Assembly (NCBI RefSeq): GCF_002914525.1
Contig: NZ_LODW01000070.1
Coordinates: 275,196-339,195 of the forward strand
Source: Rhizobium hidalgonense
Lineage (GTDB): Bacteria > Pseudomonadota > Alphaproteobacteria > Rhizobiales > Rhizobiaceae
Reading direction: 5' to 3'
Length of the DNA stretch: 64,000 nt
Position 1 is the first letter of the stretch. The number at the start of each line of letters is the position of its first letter. This document shows positions 15,784-23,690 of the stretch, piece by piece. The notes under the pieces were generated by a model. The model did no database searches and was not told where the DNA came from. It saw nothing but the letters and a program-made list of their open reading frames with translations. The translations under genes and the position numbers were made by a program.

Positions 15784-16524
15784 TCATCGATGTTCATAGT
15801 CTTCCCTGCCGCTGGCTCCGGGCAATTTCCCCGATGGTTTTATTTGTCCATTGCCCATCGCAACCCTGCTTTCGCGTCCTCGAGTCGGATTGCTTGAAGT
15901 CTTCGGGGTAAGGGCGTCCACAAAGACGAGGCAATGGCTTTTCACCTCTATGCCCGCTGAGAGGACTCGCTCCATCAATGGAGGGATGCTTTCGACGGTT
16001 TGGATATCGGTTTCGTGGTCGATGAGATCGAGCGTCTGGCGCAGCGCCGTCGTCATGTCCGTCAGTCTTGATGTTGCCGCCAACAAGCCGCCGTCTTCGT
16101 AGATCGCCAGCGCAGTAACAACCGGATCAAATTGCTTCCGGCAGTAGCGACAATCAGCCAACTCCGCTTCAAGCGCTATGATTGCCGCCTCGATGTCGTC
16201 CAGCCTTTCAGCAAGCGTCGGCTTGCGATCAATAAGCTCGACCGCTGCCTGGATTGTCAAAAGCGCAACGTCTGCGCTTTTCGACTCGATCAATTCCCGA
16301 TGCTTGGCAAGGCGCATGTAGAGCTGTGCAGTGCGCTTCGGAACCGCGCAATTGTCGGCGAGCCAGGGCAGCCATTGGCCATGCGCAACAAGGCTCTTCG
16401 CCTCCATCAGCATTTCGCCCGCCGCCAAGGCATGCGAGAGTGATTGCCGCATTGCGGCGAGGCATTCGTCATGCTCGGTCTTGATGCTCGCTGCAAGAAC
16501 CGGCAACCGGTTGCTCTCGCTCAT
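15784..16524 (-). CDS. DUF3102 family protein
   Basis: 246 aa. The N-terminal half has the DUF3102 pattern: HALAAGEMLMEAKSLVAHGQWLPWLADNCAVPKRTAQLYMRLAKH (given in parts; residues about 31-75). That segment resembles a ParB-like or winged helix DNA-binding region. A CRYCRKQ element (about residue 125) could bind metal. DUF3102 genes occur in phages and mobile elements of alphaproteobacteria, often close to replication genes, as here. Its start overlaps the end of the next upstream gene by 4 bp (ATGA), so the two are translationally coupled. Function not established. Confidence 0.78.
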   Translation of the reverse strand: MSESNRLPVLAASIKTEHDECLAAMRQSLSHALAAGEMLMEAKSLVAHGQWLPWLADNCAVPKRTAQLYMRLAKHRELIESKSADVALLTIQAAVELIDRKPTLAERLDDIEAAIIALEAELADCRYCRKQFDPVVTALAIYEDGGLLAATSRLTDMTTALRQTLDLIDHETDIQTVESIPPLMERVLSAGIEVKSHCLVFVDALTPKTSSNPTRGRESRVAMGNGQIKPSGKLPGASGREDYEHR

Positions 16525-17144
16525 CGTTTCTCCTCCTCTGTTTCTGGTGTGACGGCCGCCTTCGCCTTCAACGATCGCCGCAACGCGTCGCTATGCCGAC
16601 GGTCCTGCCGCGAAATGAAATCGGAAACCGATTCGGCTGCCGTACGATTCATCCGTTCCTCCTTGTCGGCGAATAGCGCCCGATCGAAGTGCGCGCTTGC
16701 CGCCTTCACGGCTGCCTCCTCCTTCTCGGCGTCCCGCCTGGCGCGCCAGTTGGCGACGGCCTCCGGATCGCCTTTCGGCGCCGGCAGGGCGCGCGGCTTG
16801 CCGTCCTCTTCCCATCTGTAGCGCCGCTCTTCTTCGGCGGCCCGCCGCTCTCTTTCGCGAAGGGGTTCCATCACGCGATCGATTTCGCGCCGCAATTCGG
16901 CCGGCGTCGGCATGAAGGGGTGACCCAAGGCATTCTGATTGATCTGGCGTTCCGCCTCGAACAGTGCCCATTTACCGACCCCTTCCAGCGCTTGCATGTA
17001 GGCGGGCCGCACTAGCCGGAAATCGCTCGGTGCCCGGCAAGGGTAAACTGCAAGCAAGCGAGTAAGGACGGTCAGCTTTTCAGTGTCGGTGGCGACCCGA
17101 GATATATCCGGGCGGCCCGCCGGTGTCGTCTTCGGCGTTGTCAT
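16521..17144 (-). CDS. Helical protein coupled to the replication initiator, unknown function
   Basis: 207 aa. N-terminal part has a folded, helicase-loader-like look (TEKLTVLTRLLAVYPCRAPSDFRL, ALFEAERQINQNALGHPFMPTPAELRREIDRV), then a long charged coiled-coil stretch (residues about 95-205) full of Arg and Glu. Position between the initiator-like gene (overlap 65 bp) and DUF3102 (overlap 4 bp) suggests a role in replication, for example as a helicase loader; that is inference. The start at 17144 could be later. Confidence 0.6.
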   Translation of the reverse strand: MTTPKTTPAGRPDISRVATDTEKLTVLTRLLAVYPCRAPSDFRLVRPAYMQALEGVGKWALFEAERQINQNALGHPFMPTPAELRREIDRVMEPLRERERRAAEEERRYRWEEDGKPRALPAPKGDPEAVANWRARRDAEKEEAAVKAASAHFDRALFADKEERMNRTAAESVSDFISRQDRRHSDALRRSLKAKAAVTPETEEEKR

Positions 17145-17877
17145 CGAACAATCCTTCTTGCTTCAGAAAGGCGCGCCGGGTTTCCTCGAACGCTTGCTCT
17201 GCGATGTGGGGTGGGCGCTGCCGGCGATTTGTTCCTTTGCGCTTTCCGTCGGCGGCATCGTTCCTGGCCCAAATTCGCCAAGCCGCACCCCAGTCGAGTT
17301 TCCTGCCTGCAACACCCGGCTTGGCTTTCCAGTAATCGATGAAGTTGAGCGCGCTTCGTTGTGCTTCTTCGGCCGTCATGCCTTCGGCCAGGGCTACAGA
17401 ACGGTCAGGGCTGAAATGTTCGGGAATGCGACAGCCCTGCTCGTGCGTCGGCGCACGCATACGGGACTCTCTCCCAGTTCTTTCCAGTTCCCTTTCCGGT
17501 TCCTTATAGGGGGGTGCACGACGTGCCGATTTAGGGGTGCACGACGTGCCGGTAAGACGGGCGCTCGTGCCGGTTAAATTCAGTTCGGGGGCTTCGTTAT
17601 CCGGCACCACGTGCCGATTAAAATCAGCCAAGAGCTGATAGCTGTTTCCGGCCTTGCCGCCCCCCACGACCCGGATGAGACCGGCCTGCTTTAGCTTAGT
17701 CAGGGCCTTGCGGACCGCACGTTCCGAGTAGTCGGTCTCTAGGCAGATCGTCGCAACCTTCGGGTTGCATTGCCCGGTCTTGCCGTTGTGGTGCTCGGCA
17801 AGGGCGACCAAAACATTTTTGGCGACTGGATCACCGAGAGGCTGACTGCGTGCCCATCGGACGGCGTCGTGACTCAT
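17080..17877 (-). CDS. Helix-turn-helix replication initiator-like protein
   Basis: 265 aa from the ATG at 17875-17877, which matches the usual start MSHDAVRWA of such proteins; an in-frame ATG at 17931 adds 18 residues. Residues about 10-95 form a winged helix (PVAKNVLVALAEHHNG, TDYSERAVRKALTKLKQAGLIRVV), as in phage O-type initiators and other replication proteins. A Ser/Thr/Pro-rich linker follows (LTGTSARLTGTS), encoded by the iteron-like repeats at 17511-17623. The C-terminal part (ALNFIDYWKAKPGVAGRKLDWGAAWRIWARN) is the region often seen in phage replication proteins that bind the host helicase machinery. The origin is probably inside the gene, as in lambda O. Confidence 0.72.
   Translation of the reverse strand: MSHDAVRWARSQPLGDPVAKNVLVALAEHHNGKTGQCNPKVATICLETDYSERAVRKALTKLKQAGLIRVVGGGKAGNSYQLLADFNRHVVPDNEAPELNLTGTSARLTGTSCTPKSARRAPPYKEPERELERTGRESRMRAPTHEQGCRIPEHFSPDRSVALAEGMTAEEAQRSALNFIDYWKAKPGVAGRKLDWGAAWRIWARNDAADGKRKGTNRRQRPPHIAEQAFEETRRAFLKQEGLFDDNAEDDTGGPPGYISGRHRH
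17511..17625. repeat. Iteron-like direct repeats inside the initiator gene (candidate origin)
   Basis: GGGGTGCACGACGTGCCG is present twice (17511-17528 and 17534-17551). GTGCCGGT and GTGCCGAT units follow at 17567 and 17611. The four GTGCCG units start at 17523, 17546, 17567 and 17611, with spacings of 23, 21 and 44 bp, about two or four helical turns. Three of the four are followed by an A/T-rich TTA run. Regular phased repeats inside an initiator gene are the architecture of lambda-type origins. Confidence 0.6.
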
Positions 17878-18041
17878 GGCGCACCACCGGCGACGCGATG
17901 AGTAAGATCGAGCTGTTGAGGCATGGGCCATACTCCTATGGCCACCTTGCTTGCGAGTGCGGAAAGGACGTCTATATTAGGAATTGCCCACGCAATCCCT
18001 AAGCCGCTGCCGTAGCTCGCAAAAAGCCGGTGGCGGTTTTT

Positions 18042-18236
18042 TTAGGCAGGCTGCTCGCCCGCGAAGTACATTCGAAGCTTCGCTTTTGAGGCGACCCATC
18101 GGCCGCAGACTTTCACGGCTGGCAACTCGCCCCGTTCTAGCAGATGGTAGGTCGACCGCTCATTGCGACCGATTTCCGCGGCGATTTCGCCTGCGCCCCA
18201 CAACAAGTCGTCTTTTAATTCCATCTCAATTTGCAT
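18042..18236 (-). CDS. Small HTH protein, excisionase/AlpA-like
   Basis: 64 aa. Segment LLWGAGEIAAEIGRNERSTYHLLERGELPAVKVCGRWVASKAKL (residues about 11-54) is a MerR/excisionase-type winged helix with the wing sequence VKVCGRWVASK. GAGGAG lies upstream of the ATG. It stands divergent from the zinc-finger gene at 18422 and heads the minus-strand block. Likely role: recombination directionality factor or regulator of the island genes. Which one cannot be told. Confidence 0.75.
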   Translation of the reverse strand: MQIEMELKDDLLWGAGEIAAEIGRNERSTYHLLERGELPAVKVCGRWVASKAKLRMYFAGEQPA

Positions 18237-18421
18237 CGATGCGCTCCTCTTCAGCTGCGTGCATGGAAGTCGGTGAGCACGCCCGTTTTACCAAGCGTTG
18301 ATTGCGCCTTCTTCTGTCCGGCATTTACAGAAAATATCGTAACGCGGGAGAGGCGATTGCGCTACATTGGTTTTCTTGATATTCGTAACTTTGGAAAAAA
18401 AGCGTAACAAGGGAGCGAGTG
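18237..18421. promoter_or_regulatory. Divergent control region of the island
   Basis: 185 bp between the excisionase-like gene and the zinc-finger gene. It holds three CGTAAC motifs in one orientation (18338, 18384, 18403), A/T-rich stretches and a GGGAG ribosome-binding site for the rightward gene. Binding by the small HTH protein is plausible, not shown. Confidence 0.4.
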
Positions 18422-19156
18422 ATGATACCGATTCGCTTAAACTGGCAGCGTTACACGGATGGTTTTCAGCTTCAGGAACTCAGGCAATCAAGTGGGACGA
18501 AAGTGAAAATCGCGGAACCACGAAGCAAGCGGACAGATGCGCTGCTACATGAAGCGATTAATCTGGAAGATCCAATCGTGTTGCGCCTCGTCAATTGCGA
18601 GACTGATGCCGACTACATCAAGTTCTTGCATCGTTTCGGCACCCTGGAGGAAAAGGACGTCAGCACTAGTGACGAGATCACAGGGGATATCGAATTCAGG
18701 TATGGAAGCTTCGGTGATCCGAGATCGGGCGGCTATCTTCACCCGGCCGCAGATGCATCGAATAAGAGCCCAATCACCTTGAATATGCTTAGGGATCGTG
18801 CCCTATCCTTACACGGGCTTATCAAAGAAACGTTGTGGACTGGGCGTGTAGATACCGGCTCTAAAGTGCGGTTCCTCAATGAACTTATGGATAAAGCGAA
18901 AGTAGTCGTGCGCCCCTGCTTCGTGCATACCGCCGACAAAATGCAGTTTGTGCTGCAGGCCGACACGTTGTTTGCTTTTATGGTTATGGAAATCACAGCG
19001 GCCCATGAGGCGGAAGCAGTTGCCACATCGTGTGAGCGTTGCCGCAAAGTCTTTCTAACAGGTCCGCTGACCGGCCGCCGGTCCCATGCCAAATATTGTT
19101 CCGATCGCTGCCGAGTTGCGGCAATGCGGACGCGCAACGCGGCAAAGGGGAAATGA
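18422..19156 (+). CDS. Zinc-finger protein, unknown function
   Basis: 244 aa, ATG at 18422 (a GTG one codon earlier is also possible) with GGGAG seven bases upstream. The C-terminal segment CERCRKVFLTG with CSDRCRVAA (Cys-x2-Cys ... Cys-x3-Cys) is a treble-clef-like zinc finger of the type found at the end of CGNR/ABATE-like and other regulatory proteins. The N-terminal part (residues 1-190) is not recognised. Its stop overlaps the integrase start region (ATGA), so it is coupled to the integrase gene. GC content and codon use look lower than in the host genes. Confidence 0.65.
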   Translation: MIPIRLNWQRYTDGFQLQELRQSSGTKVKIAEPRSKRTDALLHEAINLEDPIVLRLVNCETDADYIKFLHRFGTLEEKDVSTSDEITGDIEFRYGSFGDPRSGGYLHPAADASNKSPITLNMLRDRALSLHGLIKETLWTGRVDTGSKVRFLNELMDKAKVVVRPCFVHTADKMQFVLQADTLFAFMVMEITAAHEAEAVATSCERCRKVFLTGPLTGRRSHAKYCSDRCRVAAMRTRNAAKGK

Positions 19157-19158
19157 TC

Positions 19159-20394
19159 ATGTCGGTTCGCAAACGCAAATGGAAACGGCCGGACGGCATC
19201 GAGAAGGAAGCATGGGTCGTCAACTACACCGACATCAAAGGCGTGCGGCGGCTCAAGACGTTCACGAGAAAGAAGGACGCCGATGAATTCGCGAGTAAAG
19301 CGGACGTTGAGGTAAGAGAAGGAGTACACATTGCCGATCGCGATACGGTGACGGTAAAGAAGGCCGGCGAGCTATGGATCGCTACGGGTGAGGGCGAAGA
19401 GCTGGAGCGCTCGACCATCAACCAGCGCAAACGGCATCTGAAATTTCATATAGAGCCGTTTATCGGCAACACGTTATTGTCGAAGGTGGACGCACGCGCT
19501 TTTCAGGACACACTGCGCGCCGAAGCTCGGTCGCCCGCTATGGTAAAGAAGGTGCTCGGCTCCCTCGGCTCCATCTTTGCCGACTCAATCGAACGCAAAT
19601 TGGCTGTGCGCAATCCGGTGCGCGACATGCGCCGAAGTCGTAAGGGCAAGGAAAGGCGGGCTGAACAGCGGCAAAAGGGCAAGGTGATAGTCGGGGAAGA
19701 CATTCCAACCCGCGACGAGGTGAAGGCGCTTGTAGGGGTTCTCTCTGGCCGTTGGCGGCCGTTGCTGCTTACGGCGATCTTCGCCGGGCTCCGATCGTCG
19801 GAGCTGCGAGGGCTCCGTTGGCAGGACGTCGAGCTCGATCGACGCGAAATCCGTGTGCAGCAGCGTGCGGACGAATTCGGGGAGATAGGCCGCCCGAAGT
19901 CACATGCGGGTGAGCGCACAATTCCGATTCCGCCGATTGTCATCAACGCTCTACGCGCATGGAAATTGGCCTACAGCCGCCCGATCGTCGGCAGGGACGA
20001 AGACGGCGCGCCGGTCCGGGAGGACGTGAAGCCACATCATCTCATCTTCGCCAATGGCGCGGGGAAGGTCGAGAGCCATGCCAACATCATCAACCGCGGC
20101 CTCGTGCCTGCGATGTTAGCGGCCGGCGTGACTGTCCCAACTAGCAAGAAGGACAAGGACGGCTGCGTCGCCATGGCGGCAAAATATTCAGGCCTTCACG
20201 CCTTGCGGCACTTCTACGCATCATGGCTCATCAATCGGCCGGCAGATGGCGGGCTGGGACTGCCGCTAAAGGTCGTGCAGGAGCGCATGGGGCACTCCTC
20301 AATTACTATGACCGCAGACACGTACGGCCACCTCTTTCCGAGGGGCGACGATGCTGACGAATTGGCCGCCGCCGAGAATGCTCTCCTAGGGTGA
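19159..20394 (+). CDS. Tyrosine-type site-specific integrase
   Basis: 411 aa. Basic N-terminus (MSVRKRKWKRP) that would bind arm sites, a SAM-like core-binding domain (residues about 65-160), and the catalytic domain with Arg in GLRSSELRGLRW, HALRH (HxxR), the second His in MGHSSITM and the nucleophile Tyr in TYGHLFPR. The ATG at 19159 has AAGGGG nine bases upstream; an earlier ATG at 19153 overlaps the preceding stop. It lies 54 bp from attR with its 3' end toward the repeat, the normal arrangement of tRNA-integrating elements. It catalyses integration and, with an excisionase, excision. Confidence 0.95.
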   Translation: MSVRKRKWKRPDGIEKEAWVVNYTDIKGVRRLKTFTRKKDADEFASKADVEVREGVHIADRDTVTVKKAGELWIATGEGEELERSTINQRKRHLKFHIEPFIGNTLLSKVDARAFQDTLRAEARSPAMVKKVLGSLGSIFADSIERKLAVRNPVRDMRRSRKGKERRAEQRQKGKVIVGEDIPTRDEVKALVGVLSGRWRPLLLTAIFAGLRSSELRGLRWQDVELDRREIRVQQRADEFGEIGRPKSHAGERTIPIPPIVINALRAWKLAYSRPIVGRDEDGAPVREDVKPHHLIFANGAGKVESHANIINRGLVPAMLAAGVTVPTSKKDKDGCVAMAAKYSGLHALRHFYASWLINRPADGGLGLPLKVVQERMGHSSITMTADTYGHLFPRGDDADELAAAENALLG

Positions 20395-20396
20395 GC

Positions 20397-20418
20397 GCGA
20401 CATGGATGCGACATGGAG
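20397..20418 (+). repeat. Putative right integrase arm site
   Basis: GCGACATGGA occurs twice in a row here (20397-20406 and 20408-20417) and the whole 22 bp resembles 9423-9444. It is directly behind the integrase stop and 31 bp before attR. Confidence 0.5.
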
Positions 20419-20448
20419 CGATAAAACCCCTGGAAATGAAGGCTTGTT

Positions 20449-20499
20449 AGAGGAATCATAATCCTTGTGTCGGGGGTTCAAATCCCTCCTCCGCTACCA
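20449..20499 (+). repeat. attR: 51-bp duplicate of the tRNA 3' end
   Basis: Identical to 9243-9293, through CTACCA. It lacks the 5' half of the tRNA, so it is not a functional tRNA gene. Confidence 0.93.
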
Positions 20500-20670
20500 T
20501 CTCCTCAAATGCAGAATTAGCGATATTTGCGGCTCGATTTTGAGCCGGTTCCGGCCGCCGCCGTAGCACATTGACCGCAGCGCCAAGTGCGGCGGCGAGG
20601 GGACAAACGGTTCAGCTCTGATCTGCAGGATGTCCGCCAATGCGCGTCGCATTGAACTGGATTCATGCGG

Positions 20671-20740
20671 CGCGCTTTAGCTCTTTGTTTTATGCATGCC
20701 GCCTGGTACCGCGACACACTTCCGGGCGGCATGCATTAAC
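20671..20740. repeat. Palindromic intergenic repeat, rhizobial type
   Basis: ATGCATGCCGCC (20692-20703) and GGCGGCATGCAT (20725-20736) are perfect 12-bp inverted repeats, preceded by CGCGCTTTAGCTCTTTG. This arrangement resembles a repeat family common in rhizobial intergenic DNA (recalled, not searched). Confidence 0.65.
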
Positions 20741-20753
20741 GCCGAGGACAGTT

Positions 20754-20882
20754 CTATCTGTAGAGCGCCAAAAGCAAGACAGGTATCTTCGTCGACCAAA
20801 GATGCGATGCGGCAGCGATGATAATAGCCCATACGGCGAGCGAGAACATGACCGCCGCTAACCTGATCCCGACTGACTCCAT
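20754..20882 (-). CDS. Small single-pass membrane protein
   Basis: 42 aa, MESVGIRLAAVMFSLAVWAIIIAAASHL then a short basic tail. One clear transmembrane helix. The minus strand has GGAGG placed so that the second of two tandem ATGs has proper spacing. No known family; plausible but unproven. Confidence 0.5.
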   Translation of the reverse strand: MESVGIRLAAVMFSLAVWAIIIAAASHLWSTKIPVLLLALYR

Positions 20883-21049
20883 CATTTCCTCCATCCCAGC
20901 AAAATCGTCCCTCCTCGGACGATCCAATGCTAGCAAGGTGCAGGTCGCTCAGCTATCGCAAGAAATTGGTACCCGATAGAAGTTGCTAACCATGCGCTCG
21001 GAAAAGATGCAGAGTTTTCGGCGTTACGGCGCCCTTTTCACTCCCTCGG

Positions 21050-21883
21050 TCAAACGAGGAAGTGAAAATTGTCGTATTGCGCGCCGAAATAATCAGGGCC
21101 GCTATCTTCCGTGACGATCGGTTCGCTATCGAGCAGGAGGTAATCGATCGGGCCGTAAGCGCTGAGATCGATCAGCTGGGGATCGTGGATGCTGTCGGCG
21201 GTTATGGTCACTGTTGTGGAGAAGACAATATTGCCGTTCAGCTGACCTTCGATCGTCAGCACATTGTCATAGTTCGACGTTCCGTTGGCCACTTCGAATT
21301 GCTTGATCTGAAATGGGCCGCCATCCGCTGAATAGATGGGTGTCCAGAAGACGCCGCCTCCCAGATAGTGGTTGCCGTCGGCCTCCTCCCGCACCGTCGC
21401 ATCGTCTCCGTCCCGCCAGGCGCCCCAGTCGAAGCCTTTATAGCCTGTGGGGAAGTCGCTATGGCCGACGTCTTCAAAATTGACGAACACATCGCCACGT
21501 TCCGGCAGGTCAATTGCGATGCTGAGCGCGCCGACGTCGGTGGCGCCTTTGCCGTCTGATATTTTGAAGGTGAATTTTTCGACCAGCGCATCCCCCGGTC
21601 CGAGTGCTGCGACCTCCGGCTTCGAGTGATCGAGTGCGTAGGTGTAGCTGCCGTCGGAATAAACGGTGAGCGTGCCGTACTCCCCCTGGATTGCCGTGCT
21701 CGTGGGCGGCGAGCCTGCATTGGCCGGTTGCGGAATGCGTTGTCCGTTGACGAAGTTGAGGCGTACCGTATCTCCATCGACATCCGTAGAACTGGTATTT
21801 TCGAGAATGTCGCCGGTAATCGCGTCGTCGATGCTGAAAACAGGCAAGTATACGTCGCCTGCGACTGGCTTGTGATTTGCCAT
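21050..21883 (-). CDS. VCBS-repeat surface/secreted protein
   Basis: 277 aa. Residues about 5-125 form a VCBS-type bacterial Ig-like repeat (DITGDILENTSSTDVDGDT, YGTLTVYSDGSYTYALDHSK, VEKFTFKISDGKGATDVGALSI), normally found in large secreted adhesins. The second half (GYKGFDWGAWRDGDD, YDNVLTIEGQLNGN, DYFGAQYDNFHF) resembles a carbohydrate-binding-like beta-sandwich and is not a known VCBS unit. There is no N-terminal signal peptide, so export would be by a type I system through the acidic C-terminus, or the protein is the remnant of a larger one. GGGAGGTAG precedes the ATG. Alone on this stretch. Confidence 0.75.
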   Translation of the reverse strand: MANHKPVAGDVYLPVFSIDDAITGDILENTSSTDVDGDTVRLNFVNGQRIPQPANAGSPPTSTAIQGEYGTLTVYSDGSYTYALDHSKPEVAALGPGDALVEKFTFKISDGKGATDVGALSIAIDLPERGDVFVNFEDVGHSDFPTGYKGFDWGAWRDGDDATVREEADGNHYLGGGVFWTPIYSADGGPFQIKQFEVANGTSNYDNVLTIEGQLNGNIVFSTTVTITADSIHDPQLIDLSAYGPIDYLLLDSEPIVTEDSGPDYFGAQYDNFHFLV

Positions 21884-22228
21884 TTCTACCTCCCTTGTGA
21901 TTTTCGTTCCGACTATGCAATCCTATCGGGTAATCTGGCAACGGAAATTGACGATGCTTCGGACTAATTCGTCTGCGCTGGCCGACGGATTTCGAATGGT
22001 CGTGCACCGACCTCGAAGTAGAGGGCGGCGTTTGAGCCGAATCTGCTTGTGATTCAGAGCTTCTATGCGCTGTTTCCGTGCCGCTGCCGTTCCATCGTGC
22101 GTGGAAAGACGTTCCAGGCAGCATGATAATGGCTGGCCGACGATGACGTCGTCATGACGATATACCGGTTATATTGCTGTCCGTGCCGAGCGCGGCAGAA
22201 TGCAGGACGACTCGACGGCATCCAGCTG
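21884..22228. other. Intergenic region between the VCBS gene and livF
   Basis: 345 bp without a credible gene. It contains the upstream region of the VCBS gene and a dyad-rich stretch around 22138-22160 with GACGATGACGTCGTCATGACG. I see no tRNA, repeat or intact small ORF with a good ribosome-binding site. Confidence 0.5.
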
Positions 22229-22945
22229 TCAATGCAGGCCACCGACCCCGAGCAGGCTCTCGACCGTCTGGTGATCCCGGGCGAGGCTCTCCGGCGTTCC
22301 CGTCCAGGCCAGTCGGCCTCGCTCCAGGATGACCACCTGATCGGCGAAATCGAGTGCACTCTGGATGCGCTGTTCGACGAGCAGGATGGTCATATCGCCT
22401 GACTGGGCGAGTGCGGCGAAGGCGGCCATCAGTTCCTCGCAGATGACAGGTGCCAGGCCTTCCAGCGGTTCGTCGAGCAGCAGGACGGAGGGGCGGCCGA
22501 GAATGGTGCGGGCGGTTGAGAGCATCTGCTGCTCGCCGCCGGAGAGCTGGCTGCCGAGGTTGCGGCGGCGCTCCTTCAGGCGCGGGAACATGGCATAGGC
22601 TTCCTCCAGCGCCGTTTTCGGCCGTGCCTTCAGGCCGACGAAGAGATTTTCCTCGACCGTCAGAGTCGGGAAGACACAGCGCGTCTGCGGCACATATCCG
22701 AGCCCCTTATGTGCCCGTGTCGCGCTCGGTGCGGTGGTGACATCCGCACCGCCAAGGCGGATTTGGCCCTGATATCGCCTGGTCTGGCCGGCAAGGGTCG
22801 CCAGCAAGGTGGTTTTGCCCATGCCGTTGCGGCCGAGCACGGCAAGCCGGGCGCCTGCCGGCACGGCGAAGGAAATGTCTTCGAGCACGCGCGTCGGTCC
22901 ATATCCGGCCGACAGATTTTCGACCTCAAGCGATATGGCTGGCAT
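22229..22945 (-). CDS. livF: Branched-chain-type ABC transporter ATPase LivF
   Basis: 238 aa, HAAT-family ATPase. Walker A GRNGMGKTT (residues about 36-44), signature LSGGEQQML, Walker B VLLLDEPLEGLAP. The start at 22943-22945 has GGGAG with good spacing; an ATG two codons earlier is also possible. The start lies inside the last codons of livG (20 bp overlap). It powers import together with LivG, LivH, LivM and the binding protein encoded upstream. Confidence 0.92.
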   Translation of the reverse strand: MPAISLEVENLSAGYGPTRVLEDISFAVPAGARLAVLGRNGMGKTTLLATLAGQTRRYQGQIRLGGADVTTAPSATRAHKGLGYVPQTRCVFPTLTVEENLFVGLKARPKTALEEAYAMFPRLKERRRNLGSQLSGGEQQMLSTARTILGRPSVLLLDEPLEGLAPVICEELMAAFAALAQSGDMTILLVEQRIQSALDFADQVVILERGRLAWTGTPESLARDHQTVESLLGVGGLH

Positions 22946-23690
22946 TGGCATAGCTCCCGAGATAGGCCTCGCGCACACGCGCATCCTGGGTGACGTCTTC
23001 AGGCCGGCCGTCGAAGATGATTGTGCCAGCGGCCAGTACGATGACGCGTTTGGCAAAACGGAAGACAAGGTCCATATCGTGTTCGATCATCAGGACGGCG
23101 AGACCGGCGGGCAGATCGGCGAGCGCCTGTTCGATGCGGCCGGTATCGCTTTGGGGCACGCCGGCTGCCGGCTCGTCGAGCAACAGCACTTTCGGCTTCA
23201 GCGCCAGCGCCACGGCGATCTCAAGAAGCCGCTGCTGGCCATAGGCGATCTCGCTGACCTTGCGATGCATCAGCGGCGCCAGTCCGAGCTTTCCAAGGAG
23301 ATCGTCGACCTCCGCCATGACATCGGGCATATGCAGGAAACTCCCGAACATGCGTCCGGTCCTCCCGTCCCGCTGAAGCACGGCGAGGCCGACATGTTCG
23401 GCCGGTGTCATATCCTGGAAAAGCCGTGTCACCTGAAAGGATCTGACGAGACCGCGTTTGACCCTGCCGATGGCACCGACTTTCGTGACCACCTCGCCGC
23501 CGAGCCGCACCTCGCCGGAATCGGGCGAGAGATTGCCGGTCACCAGGTTGACGAAGGTGGTCTTGCCGGCGCCGTTCGGGCCGATCAGCGCCACACGATC
23601 GCCCGGTGACATCATAAGCGAGACATCATTGGTAACGGTAAGGCCGCCGAAAGCTTTCCTGAGATTGGCGACCTGAAAAACCGGGCTCAT
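22926..23690 (-). CDS. livG: Branched-chain-type ABC transporter ATPase LivG
   Basis: 254 aa. Walker A GPNGAGKTTFVN, Walker B VLLLDEPAAGV, D-loop and H-loop (IEHDMDLVF) of HAAT ATPases. The signature region reads AYGQQRLLEIAVALAL, as in the LivG type. The start overlaps the end of livM by 4 bp. Confidence 0.92.
   Translation of the reverse strand: MSPVFQVANLRKAFGGLTVTNDVSLMMSPGDRVALIGPNGAGKTTFVNLVTGNLSPDSGEVRLGGEVVTKVGAIGRVKRGLVRSFQVTRLFQDMTPAEHVGLAVLQRDGRTGRMFGSFLHMPDVMAEVDDLLGKLGLAPLMHRKVSEIAYGQQRLLEIAVALALKPKVLLLDEPAAGVPQSDTGRIEQALADLPAGLAVLMIEHDMDLVFRFAKRVIVLAAGTIIFDGRPEDVTQDARVREAYLGSYANASHIA

Larger units (their letters stand above)
9243..20499. mobile_element. tRNA-integrated genomic island, about 11.2 kb, phage-satellite-like
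   Basis: Bounded by a 51-bp direct repeat of the tRNA 3' end. It carries a tyrosine integrase 54 bp from attR, repeated arm-type sites near both ends, a small HTH protein, a replication-initiator-like gene with iteron-like repeats, a DUF3102 protein, a protease-capsid fusion, and an unrelated cargo cassette of STAS/ATPase genes. Codon use and GC look lower than in the flanking core genes, especially in 10560-12900 and 18300-19150. There is no terminase, portal, tail or lysis gene. It therefore looks like either a degraded prophage or a satellite that encodes its own capsid protein. Confidence 0.88.

Noticed and set aside
20449..20499. A second tRNA gene at the right island end
   Set aside because: It has only the 3' 51 bp. 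There is no acceptor 5' strand or D arm, so it is an attachment-site duplicate.
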